From Psilocybe azurescens (Eukaryota; Basidiomycota; Agaricomycetes; Agaricales; Agrocybaceae): a DNA stretch of 64,000 bases. The notes under the pieces are model-generated. The model was not told the DNA's origin. It made no database searches and was given only the letters and a program-made list of their open reading frames with translations. Positions 1 through 9,268 of the stretch are shown here, piece after piece (the first letter of the stretch is position 1; every line of letters starts with the position of its first letter). The translations under genes were made by a program, and so were the position numbers. The stretch spans positions 248,001-312,000 of the forward strand of contig JAJIRX010000783.1 in the NCBI GenBank assembly GCA_023853785.1, written 5' to 3'.

Positions 1-486
1 CCTTTGACGCGCCGTGTAATTTTTTCTTGTGTATTCTCTCCTTTGAATGCGCCAAAAATTTGCTCTCTTACCTTGAGTTCTAGTACCATCTGTTGTTCTC
101 GGGGTTAAGAGATACGACGTATTGCCAGTTTGTTTACTAGTTAGTTGAAGTAATTTATTTGTGGTTACAATCCGTCACCATTTCGTCACCTATATTGTGA
201 TAATACTGTCCGTGTTATCAAGTAACGTAGGTTGGTATAATGCTGATACCACCATTATATATACAATATCATATACCAGTAAGATTCCATTGAGATGATA
301 AGATATGGTAAGGTATCAACAATGGTTACAGAGCATTATGATGTGCTAGCCGCGGGATTAAGACTTGTAATCTGGTGTAATTATTTCAGAGACCTTATAT
401 GCCATTATATGGCCATGTCAGATTGTCACGAGATCATGATGGCGGTAAGTGGTATCTGATTTTCAACGAATCCCTGATTACGTTCT
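1..486. other. Intergenic, no gene recognised
   Basis: AT-rich sequence with no reading frame I can support. A possible 18-nt first exon on the minus strand (start codon ending at 89, then a GTAAGAG donor near 76) is too short to call. The F-box-like homology of the next feature begins at about 487. Confidence 0.4.
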
Positions 487-1065
487 CAGCCAGTCGACGC
501 CGTCAGATGGTCGAGACCAGATCAAAATTCGGGTTTGAACTCGTTAAGTGATACCCACTGGCCAGGGGTGAGAAGCATTTTATTGAATAATCCTCATTCG
601 TCAATAGTGTGAATGTGAACTTGATCAGGAAAATTTCGAGCTTGAGCGTTAATACTGAGATGGTGTTTCGGTCAGCTATTCCTTGAAATATTCCAAATGC
701 TTGATAAGAAATCCGCGTGATCATGACTGCTGATCCCAAAGCCAATATCATCATCGTCAATTGCAAGACCCAGACGCGTTAATGTTTTCCAAGATGTAAA
801 GATCGTCGGAACAACAAGTCCTACTTGCTGATCATTATCTAGATCGTCGTCTTGAAAGTAAAATATCAGTATGCAGATTTGATGTACAAAAGGCTAAGAG
901 ACGAGCGTACGAATGACTTTAAGAGACACAAAGGGAAATGTGCTTTCTTTGAAGATATAGGCCAATAGACCTAAGCCCTCGGTTTCGACTACACATTTTT
1001 CAGTTCCCGCAAGTCCAGTATCGATGTACCGTCCTCATAATAAGGTTTCAACATTTTTATAACCG
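487..1065 (-). pseudogene. F-box/LRR family fragment (copy A)
   Basis: This is a degraded 3' fragment of the F-box family seen intact or nearly so at 1977-3247. Bases 487-565 are nearly identical to 3788-3866, and 1009-1065 match 4261-4317, in the same order and orientation, so A and C are copies of the same gene end. On the minus strand the stretch at 1009-1060 still encodes the family signature (residues like KMLKPYYEDG, then SILDLRELK), but it hits a stop straight after and no N-terminal F-box is present. Family members normally serve as substrate adaptors of SCF ubiquitin ligases. This fragment cannot do so. Its left end lies beside an RNase III-like gene end on the other strand. Confidence 0.6.
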
Positions 1066-1111
1066 ATGGAATGATCAAAGATCTCATTTTCGGTGTAGAT
1101 AATGCCGACGC

Positions 1112-1659
1112 ATGCTTTCCACGTGCCCCCTCCCTTTTCTCCAATCAAGTCCCAACTTGTCACCCCCGCATGACACCGAAGAAATAGTATCAAATATACT
1201 ACACACGAATCTTCTGGGAGAACATGTCGGGCACGAATGTGGTGTAGGGAAAGTGCTGATATGGCAACCAGCTGCATCCTCGACAGCCTTTGATAGAGCC
1301 AGAGTAGACCTGAAAGTGTTTCGGGCAGCTGGATTGTACAATGTTCAAGGGAGGCAGTTTAGGCTATGATTGGAGCAATCTATCGGCATTACGTGCGAAA
1401 TTTCCGTCTCTGGGCAAATATATCATTAAATTCTTTCGTTTAGGGCGCATCTGCGGCACTAAAAGTATTTCACACACAACTGCTACCGCTTCTCCAAGTC
1501 AAAGGTGGACTACCTAAGGCATTTTACGAACATGTTGATGTCGTTTTGCGGAAAATGGGCGGTGAGCCTATAGCCTTCAAGGAGCCGGAGCTCAAGAAGA
1601 CTGTGGTCAATGAGGTCGCAGATGTAGAAGCAGATACATCAGTCAAAGTAGAAACATAG
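1112..1659 (+). CDS. RNase III-like protein, C-terminal part only (mL44-like?)
   Basis: Three exons join in frame: about 1112-1315, 1363-1392 and 1444-1659, with TAG at 1657-1659. Across the two joins the reading is ...RARVDLK, then AMIGAIYRHY, then GASAALKVFHTQLLPLLQ. This resembles the end of RNase III-type domains (the [FR]-A-[ML]-IGAIY helix followed by a helix ending in LLP). In fungi such stand-alone degenerate domains occur in the mitochondrial ribosomal protein mL44. Downstream come a short GGLPKAFYEHVD helix and an acidic tail. The N-terminal half of the domain, where catalytic acidic residues would lie, is not visible: upstream of 1112 the sequence turns into the inverted F-box fragment. 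The gene is therefore either truncated or starts with exons I cannot recognise. The family assignment is from memory of the motif and is moderate to weak. Confidence 0.4.
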
Positions 1660-1976
1660 TCACGTTAACGAATTGCTATCTCATTATACCGTATGTCTTG
1701 ACACTCTGTAAACAGCTTGTTCATTTACTGATACCCTTTTTGTATTGCAGGTTTTTTATTATCCAATATTTCACTAACTATCAATCCCGGAAGGCGACTG
1801 AGTACTGCTGTTCTATAGTATTGCTCAACCTGCTATTCGGTCAAGGGTTACTTCGAGTAACAAACCGATCCGATTTTCATTTCTCAAAGCACCGCCTCAA
1901 ATCAATCAAAACTCAAGCTCTCGAATAGGTTATACATGACTACTAAATCGCCTAGCAAGAGCACTGTCAACCTTTA
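1660..1976. other. Short tail-to-tail intergenic region
   Basis: About 317 bases between the stop of the RNase III-like gene and the stop of F-box copy B. AT-rich; it would hold both 3' untranslated regions. Nothing else seen. Confidence 0.4.
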
Positions 1977-3247
1977 CTAATAACAATGCGCTACCAACGT
2001 AAAATTAAATTTTATGGACCTACTTGAGGCAAGTCCGCGAAGTTGTGTTTCAGGGAGCCTCGCTATCTGGTCAGTGGCGGCACCATTGGTCCAGCAATCG
2101 ACTTTGAGGTCAAATTCTGCAAGCGACGGCCAGCCAGGAGCAAGAAGTATTTCATCGAAAATACCCCATTTTTCAATTTCATGCGTAGCCATCAGGAACA
2201 AATCGATATCGAGTATTATTACACGTAATACCGAAATGACGTTTCGGCCTGTTATCCCTTGAAGAATATGGCGAATGCTTGACAAGACGTCAACATAGAC
2301 ATTATCGAATTCACCGTTGAATGCAAGACTCAAATTCGTCAAAGTCTTCAAAGAAGCAAAAATCATAGAACTGATAAGCTCCATATTCTCCTGGCGGTCT
2401 TTGAAGGAGAAGTCACCATCTTGATGCAGAAAAGGCAGAAACATGGCACGCACATCTGAAATCAAGAAATACAGTTTCCAAGATTTGTGTTTTCTTGAAG
2501 ATTTCGACGACAGGACTGAGATCCATAGCGGCTATGAGTGTTATGTGCTTCAGTTCTTGTAGGTCTAGTGTTGATTTACCGTCCTCGTAATAAGGGTCCA
2601 AGGCTTTTTGACCCAATGTACTGTCGGGTCATAGCACATTTCTAGTCTATGGAGTTTAATGGACTTGGCTGGTGTGTTCAATGGAGGAGATTTGTCCCAA
2701 GCTGCGAAGCAAATGCCCTGAAGTTTAAGCTCCTTGAGGTTGGTGCATGGAAGAAGGACAAAATGATCGAAATTGATGAGATTGCCGTTTAATTCGATAG
2801 ATGTGATTGTTGGCAGGTGCATGAGGGAAAGAAAAATGGATCGCATGTAGCAAGGAAGCCTCTTCCAGTCATTCAAGTATCCAGGAAACATCCCGGCCGG
2901 GAAACTTAACACGAAGCTTCTTATCTTTGTGAAGTTTTTGAGGAGAGCCACAATGGATGTTGGTCCAAAAGCTTTCAAGTCCTTTCGTTCCACCATGTAC
3001 TCTAATTTGTGAACGTACTCAAAAACTTTGGAGTATGCTGAGTATCCTGGACCAGCTCCACCAGCGTGGCCTTGCTTTTATCATGACGGATGAGGACAGT
3101 GCGGAAAATTTCTCTTTGGCATAGAGGACGGAGTGCTTGACATGTTAGGGCACATGCCTGGAGAGTTTGATTCCGACTTTGGTGATCATCGCTGGCTATG
3201 ATGTGGAATATGATGGTCTCGATAACGTCAAAAGGGACCATCTCCAT
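1977..3247 (-). CDS. F-box/leucine-rich-repeat family protein (copy B), frame broken
   Basis: Starts with ATG at 3247 (MEMVPFDVIETIIFHI). It shows the typical basidiomycete F-box opening: a P-x-[DE]-[VI]-[IL]-E helix, then ACALTCQALRPLCQREIF. Diverged leucine-rich stretches follow (LMHLPTITSIELNG, CTNLKELKLQGICF, LKTLTNLSLAFNGEF). Such proteins act as substrate receptors of SCF ubiquitin ligases, and basidiomycetes carry large fast-changing families. Two frame breaks are visible. Near 3030 the reading PKFLSTFTN-stop should switch to the family motif KVFEYVHKLEYMVER. Near 2605-2620, DPTVHWVKK should switch to ALDPYYEDGKSTLDLQEL. Neither break has usable splice sites. About 400 residues if mended. 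It could be a gene with consensus errors or an early pseudogene. Copies A and C on either side are clearly decayed. Confidence 0.6.
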
Positions 3248-3787
3248 GGTGGAAGTCTTCAGAGGGAAGTTTTTGATGGGGTTGGACCAGAACACGAAGG
3301 TGGGCGAAAGCAAGAATATTTGGCGGCTGGTTGCAACGTGGGAGGTACCTTTGAGTCAGAGCACTCGCCGATCAAAGTGACACATACAAACCGTGTGCAA
3401 GTCCAGTACATATTCGATTTCCACGATCATGTTGAATTAAGTAGTACAAATCAATCACTGGCTTGTTGAAGCCTTTTGAAAGCACGTTATCAGTGGGCTC
3501 ACTGACAGTCACATGGAAGTTGACAGGACCACAACATATCGATTGAACGAGGACTGAGGAGGGATACAATATGTAGTACGGTACGTAAGGAAGACAAGAA
3601 TGTTTAAGAGAGATGTGGTCAGAGATCGAGGTCACGTGTACGTAAGATAAGATAACAAAAAGGGCTACACCTTTCGGCCTGTTCCTCTGAGAGCACCACA
3701 AGTTGTTAAAAAGCTTAAAAGGATACATTTCAGACGGCCCTGTAACAAAAAATCAGTTTTATAGAACTACTTGCTTCACGGAACGTT
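3248..3787. other. Upstream region of F-box copy B, no gene
   Basis: About 540 bases between the start codon of copy B and the beginning of copy C homology. Short frames exist on both strands but none has splice structure, composition or motifs I can support. This stretch probably holds the copy B promoter. Confidence 0.35.
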
Positions 3788-4880
3788 CTCAGCCAGTCGA
3801 TGCCGTCGGATGATCGAGACCAGATCAAATTTCGAGTTTGAACTCGTTGAGTGATGCCCACTGGAGTGTGAATGCGAATCGTTGATCGGGAACAATTCCA
3901 GCTGGAGCGTTAATACTGAGGTGATGTTTCGGCCAGTTATCCCTTGAAATACATTCCGAATACTTGATAAGAAATTGACTTAATCACGACTGCTGATCCC
4001 AAAACCAATATCATCGTCGTCAATTGCAAGACTCAGATGTGTTAATGTGTTCAAAGATGCAAGCTCGTCGGAACAACATTTCCCATTTGCTGATTGTTGT
4101 CTAGAAGGTGAAATTTCGGTATGTAGTCGATGTACAAAGACCAAAAGACCAACGTACATCCAAGACAAAGAAACACAGACTCTAAGAAATGTGCTTACTT
4201 CAAGATATCGACGACCAGGCCCAAATCCTTGACTTCAATTGTTATAGGTTCCAGTTCTCGCAAGTCCAGTATCGATGTACTGTCCTCATGATGAGGTTTC
4301 AACATTTTTATAACCTATAAAACAGTTATATCATTTACCAGTTCAAGTTTGTGGAGTTTGACTGGAATATTAATTGGGAGCGTGTCGTCCCACTCCGCAA
4401 AGGAGACTTCTTAAGCGCTCAACCTCTTTGGAGCTCGATGCATAAAATGTCTGAAAGATCAAAATTTCCGACAAACCTGAGGTGGATCAAAGGTGATAGA
4501 TGGAAGATGCATGAGGGAAAGAAGAGTCGATCAGCCCTGAAACATCCGCAGGAAACATATCGAGATATTTTTCAGCTCCGTGAAGCTTGTCAACAGATCC
4601 AGGATGGGCCTTGGTGAGATGTGCTCGAACCGTCTGCTGTGTATGTGAGTTCTCGGACATATTTAACAATCTTTGGATTATGCTGAGCTATTTTCAAGAA
4701 TAGAGCTTCTTTGTAGATAAAAGTGGTCAGAGCGATAGAGCTAAAGGTTTTTTGGCAGAGGAAGGAATGCCTGACACGCTAGAGAGCATGCCTTTATGGA
4801 TTGGCTTGAATGTTCATCGCTGAATAAGTTTTCGATTATGTATGAGTTCGATGATCTCGAGGTACCTCAATGATGGAGGT
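3788..4880 (-). pseudogene. F-box/LRR family pseudogene (copy C)
   Basis: Reading from 4870 leftwards on the minus strand, family pieces appear in order but in changing frames. They are VPLEIIELI (4845-4870), then ACSLACQAFLPL with a following SSIALTTFIYKEALF stretch (4700-4800), then QHNPKIVKYVRELTY (4640-4690). Further on come a KLHKLEL stretch, the LKPHHEDSTSILDLREL block (4255-4320) and the tail shared with copy A (3788-4060). Several stops and frame changes interrupt it, including an in-frame TAG at the junction near 4320. The match to copy B runs from the F-box to the C-terminus, so this is a full-length but dead paralogue. Bases 3788-3866 are nearly identical to 487-565, so A and C are closer to each other than either is to B at that end. 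Confidence 0.6.
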
Positions 4881-5216
4881 CATGATGAAAGCCGACACAA
4901 TGACAAAGACGCCGGCGGCGAGCTCGAATTCAACGTTTCAACGTCGTGGGAAGATATTTATTACCGCACGACGGCCATGTGGCATGATATTCAGCATTCT
5001 TGCATACCGACTCTCATCAAATCATATTGATATATATCAAGTAGCTCACCGAATGGATTTCCCTCGGTTCTTCGTTCCCCACCACCACCTTACCCATCTC
5101 TCCCACAAACAGCGTTGACCGCTGGAGATTCACAAAGGACGCTGTGCGCCTTCAAGTCATTCTCATTCCATTCTTCCGAGTCTACCGCCACCTGCTTGCT
5201 TATTGTATAAGAAGTC
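4881..5216. other. Divergent upstream region
   Basis: Between the head of F-box pseudogene copy C (minus) and the start of the 5217 gene (plus). No supported gene. A C-rich tract (CCCACCACCACC near 5080) precedes the downstream start by about 140 nt and may belong to its promoter. Confidence 0.35.
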
Positions 5217-6725
5217 ATGGAACACCAATATCGCCGGGGAATATATCGTCCTAAGGCACAACGCCTGAGCATATCTCTTGCCCCGCTGGTCGCGCAGAGG
5301 TCGCTCTTGTTCAGGGTCAAAGCTGATCTCGCCACGAAGACACATTACGGAGAAGTGAGTATCACTCATACTTGTTGCGAGCATGATGAGTCCTGGCTGT
5401 GCGGAGGATGCTCTGCGGCCACCGGATGTATGTATAGCTTCTGACGTGTCCATGTTCGTGTTTCTTCAGTTGACACCTACGGAGGAGTCGGACTCAGCGT
5501 CGACATCAGCATCGGTATCACAATCGCCTGCGTTGTTCGTCGTCACTGCGTCTGCTTCCGCACGGCTCATCAGCGCTGCGCTTTCTGCGCTGTCGACGTG
5601 CAGCGTGTACAGCCAGGAATCCTGGCAGGGTGCCTCGCCTTTCGCCCCCGCACCGGCTGCAGCCCCTGCCCGTGCGCATGCTGCTCTACTCCTCGACGTG
5701 GACGACACGAGAAGACACGCCATTGCGTTCAGCCCGAGCGTGCAATGGGAAGCGCTGTCAGATGACGCAGAGTCGGTGGATATGGCGGATGTAGTAGAAG
5801 CTGGTGTGCAGACGCCGCTGCTATCCGCTGGTGCTAGTGCTGTGGCTGTTGTTCCTGCGGATGGTATTTTCAGCTCACGTGAAGGAAAAGATCTCCAGGT
5901 CAATACGAAAGCCCACCTTCGTCTCAGCACCAGCTCGAGCATCTTGAGCCCTTTTTTCCGAGGGGGCATCCCGTCGCTTTCACTGGAGCTAACCCCAGTG
6001 AAGGTGTCAGAGATCAAGGAGGCTGAGGTTGCACCTACCGCACCTTCGAAGATAAGAGCCAGCGCCGCGAAGCGGATCTCGAGGCACGCTAAAGCGTTCG
6101 GGAAGGCCATGGGCCACCTCTCCATGCCGCCCAGTAGCAGCAGCAAGAAAGACGGGCTGACGACAACGATGTCAAAGGATATTATTTCGAGACGGCAGAC
6201 GACTGCGATGGTGATCACACACCTCCACCTTGGGAAGTTTGCGGATTATAAGCTTCCGGACATTGTCATACCGCGGTTGTCGCCCATTGCTTCGTCGCTG
6301 CCGGATAACACTGTGTGCACTCAGAGCCAGAGCATCCCCGTGAGGCCGCGCCCTCCTCGATCCATTCGCCCTCCACCCACAACCACAAATTCTTCTTCAA
6401 ATACCATCCAAAATCAAACCCACGGCCAGAGGTCTACAACCCCTCCTCCCCCATCGCTGTTCCTGCTACGACTACAGCAGCGAGAAAAGGACACAGAAGG
6501 TACAACAGCTCGCCTGCGGTGCCCCACTTCAGTGTCAGCGAGTTTAAGGGGTGGAATAGGGCGGATATGCCGCCGATGCCTGCGATGCCTCCTAGATCTG
6601 AGCTTGAGAAGTTTAGGTTGGGATTGGCTCCTCCGCGTCCTCGCTCGCTTGCGAGGGGTGCGGATGCTGCTGCTGCTGATAGTGTGGTGCGTAGGCGTGT
6701 ACGCGCTGCGACTATGGATTGTTGA
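5217..6725 (+). CDS. Unrecognised Ser/Pro/Ala-rich protein
   Basis: I do not recognise this protein. Proposed exon 1 is 5217-5354 (start MEHQYRRGIYRPKAQR), donor GTGAGT. Exon 2 begins at 5470 after a TTCTTCAG acceptor with a CTGAC branch-like site. The join is in phase (GE then LTPTEESDS). The middle is low-complexity and probably disordered, rich in Ala, Ser and Pro, with a basic patch (KIRASAAKRISRHAKAFGKAM). The last part reads well only in another frame: RKGHRRYNSSPAVPHFSVSEFKGW followed by MPPMPAMPPRSELEKFRLGL up to TGA at 6725. A one-base frame change or an unseen intron therefore lies between about 6300 and 6480. The RRYNSSP stretch looks like a phosphorylation or 14-3-3-type site. Length would be about 460 residues. 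A long antisense frame (5466-6218) is a composition shadow. Confidence 0.5.
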
Positions 6726-7024
6726 TAGTTAGTTTATTCAATGTTATGTTGGTTTATCGTGGCATGTGTTGTTGTCTGTCTCTGCTATTGAGTTTCTCTG
6801 AAGCGTCGGTGAGTGAGAAGTATTAACTTGGAGGTGCTTGTATATGCTGGATTTTTCTCCGCTGCTTGATCATGCACATTTATTTGACCTTCCCTGCTTG
6901 GTTATGCGCATTTATTTATTATGTTGCATCTATATCTAATTACAGATTTGTTCAATGACCTTGAGGAAGCGTAGGCAGTCTATTCTAATCCCAAAAATGA
7001 TCACGCTTGAAGTTATAAAAACCT

Positions 7025-8752
7025 CTAATAGGTCTCGACGAGAAGTTTGAGTTCTTCCTCGTCCATAAGCCCGAAGGACATCTCTTCTTGCAATTTCTGC
7101 GAAACAGGTTATTGTCAGAGCCGATACACACCCACAAAGACTTCAAAGACCTACCTTGTTCAAAGCCAGATACTTTTTCTTGAAATCAGCCCCAAACAGG
7201 GTATCCACAAACTCGCTCTTCTCAAAGTTCACTCTCGCGTCTTTCCAGTTCAGTGGCAGGCGCTCCGTGATCCCAAGCGCCGCCCGCCCCTCTGCACCCA
7301 ACAGCGCCGCGCTCTTGTCCCCGTTACACTCCTTGATCGTCAGCTCCCTCCCATGCTGGATCCCATCGAGGCCCGCGCCCAGTACAGCAGCGATGGCTAG
7401 GTACGGGTTGGCGGTGCCGTCGAGCGTCTTGAGCTCAAAGTTGCGGGAGGACGGGGAGGAGGCGTTGCACAGGCGGAGCGGGGCCTCGCGGTTGTCGGTG
7501 CCCCAGCAGACGTAGGTGCCGCCGGACCAGACGCCGTCGAGCATGCGTTTGTAGGATGGCGGGGTGGGCAGGGCGAGGAGCGTGAGCGAGGACAGGTGGG
7601 CGAGGATCCCGGAGAGGAAGGAAGATTCAAGCGGGGTGAGCGAGGGGTGTGTGGAGGCGGGGAGGTGAGGTGCAGAGGCCCCATGGGTGGAGTGCACCGA
7701 GATGTGCGCGTGCGCTGCGCTGCCGCCTGTTATAAAGGCCCAGGTTAATGTGTGCGCATACATTTGGTTCAAATTCACGACGCACAGTTGTCCAAGAAAA
7801 CGCGCGGTGCGAGCGTTGCTCTCAGCCCATACTTGCTCGCGACATTGAAGATGGTCTCGCGGGTGTGGATGAGCGCGTCCACAGCCTGCAGAGGCGGGAG
7901 CGGGCCCGTGACGACCTCGTACTGGCCGGGCGCCGCCTCCGCGTGGTACATCTGCAGTTCCACCCCGCACCCTGGGACTTGCAGCGCATCGGCGATCTCC
8001 TCTAAAACCTGCGCCTCTAGGGTGCCCGACGGTAGCGCGGGGGCGTTGCACCACCCGTGTGGGTTGACGGCTTCGATGGGTGAAGTCTTTTGAGCAGGAT
8101 GAATTCGGTTTCGAAGCCGATGAGGAATTGGGTGTTGTGTGTTTCTTTGCTTTGCTTGATGAGGTGCGGTCAGGATCTGGATGGACGATAAATGGTGAAG
8201 AATGAGGAGAAATGGGTGCTCACTCGACAACACGCCGGAGGATGGTGCGTGGGCACAGGTCAACCTCAACGGACCGATGGCCTTCAATGCCAGCGATCGG
8301 CTCCTTCTCCTCAAACCACCCCATCACACTTGCATGACCCGGTGCATACGGACACAGTCTCAACGTCGACAGATCCACCGCATATACATACTCTCCGGTC
8401 GCGCTATAGTTATCATATAAATCATTATCCAACTCTTTCGAAATACTTTGAACCACATCAACTCAACAGAAACTCACCTGAACCCTTCCACAACAGTGAT
8501 GAACACCAACCCCAGAGACGCCTTGGTGAGACAAGTCCCAGGACGCGATGTTTTGAGGATCTTGTGAAAGTACGCGCGAGGCAGGACGCGGAATCGGATG
8601 TTATTCGTCAAATCCACCCATTGGATTCGAATGTATTTGATCCCTAATCTTGCGAGCTCATCTACACCTACCGCAGGCCCCTGAGATTCCGATCCTTCCG
8701 ATGGTGCGTCGTACTGCACTCCTTGGAACGATAGGTTTGGGGACGAGGCCAT
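7025..8752 (-). CDS. Glutamine-synthetase-like enzyme (FluG C-terminal type)
   Basis: Five exons on the minus strand: 8752-8478, 8403-8224, about 8149-7786, 7726-7155, 7096-7025, giving about 487 residues, the usual size of a type I-like glutamine synthetase. Family marks are visible. They include YIRIQWVDLTNNIRFRVLP near the N-terminus, the FLIGFETEF strand carrying the metal-binding glutamates, and GWCNAPALPSG. The ATP-site signature is CGGSAAHAHISVH across the exon 3/4 join, and NFELKTLDGTANPYLAIAAVLGAG follows near the end. Members join glutamate, or a related acid, to ammonia or an amine using ATP. Fungal ones include the C-terminal half of FluG and gamma-glutamyl-polyamine synthetases, so the substrate is open. 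No amidohydrolase domain precedes it, unlike full FluG. One frame break: at 8088-8091 (four T on the plus strand) the frame recovers if one base is missing, turning LLKRLHPSKP into LLKKTSPIEAVNPHGW. Start ATG at 8752 chosen as the first in-frame ATG. Confidence 0.85.
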
Positions 8753-9268
8753 TGTAGCAGGTTTGGACAAAGAAGGCGTTACAGTGGATCTAGATCAGGA
8801 TCAATGCAGCAGTAGCAGAAAAGTGGGATGTGTCGAAGTTGGGAAGACGACTTCAGGGACTTGCTTCACCTTATGAAGCGTCTAGAACCACCACGAGGCT
8901 TATCAACGGGAAAGGCTGGCGCTCAAACGCGTTGGCTCATATCGCCACACTACACCTCATTCTTGATGACGGACTCGGACTTCTTCATGAATTATGATGA
9001 TCGCAAACAGCGCGTCCCGCGCTTCGCCGTGCTCGCTATTTTCAAGTTCAAAGTTGGCGTCACACCTTAGCAAGAACTTATTGAGACCGAATCGATGCGG
9101 GACAACCGGGACTAATGAGAGGCTCTCAAGGGTGTCCACAACGCAACCGACGGACCTTCTGCACTGTCGCCGTCGCAATTCGAGAAAGAACATTTCATTT
9201 TCAATACCTAGATGCACCACAGCTCGAAAAACGCGTAAAGACTGATCAAAACACGTATCGTTTCCTAA
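8753..9268. other. Divergent promoter region
   Basis: About 500 bases between the glutamine-synthetase-like gene (minus) and the bestrophin-like gene (plus). Probably holds both promoters and the 5' untranslated region, or a short first exon, of the plus-strand gene. No TATA box stands out. Frames on either strand here have no recognisable content. Confidence 0.4.

Noticed and set aside
78..89. Possible first exon on the minus strand (MVLELK followed by GTAAGAG)
   Set aside because: Eighteen coding bases at the window edge cannot be supported without the rest of the gene.
520..545. TTCGGGTTTGAACTC, resembling a tRNA T-arm
   Set aside because: No acceptor stem or anticodon arm at the right spacing, and the same sequence recurs at 3830 as part of the F-box repeat.
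5466..6218. 250-codon open frame on the minus strand
   Set aside because: It lies opposite the Ser/Ala-rich plus-strand gene, has no domain, and its openness follows from that gene's codon bias.
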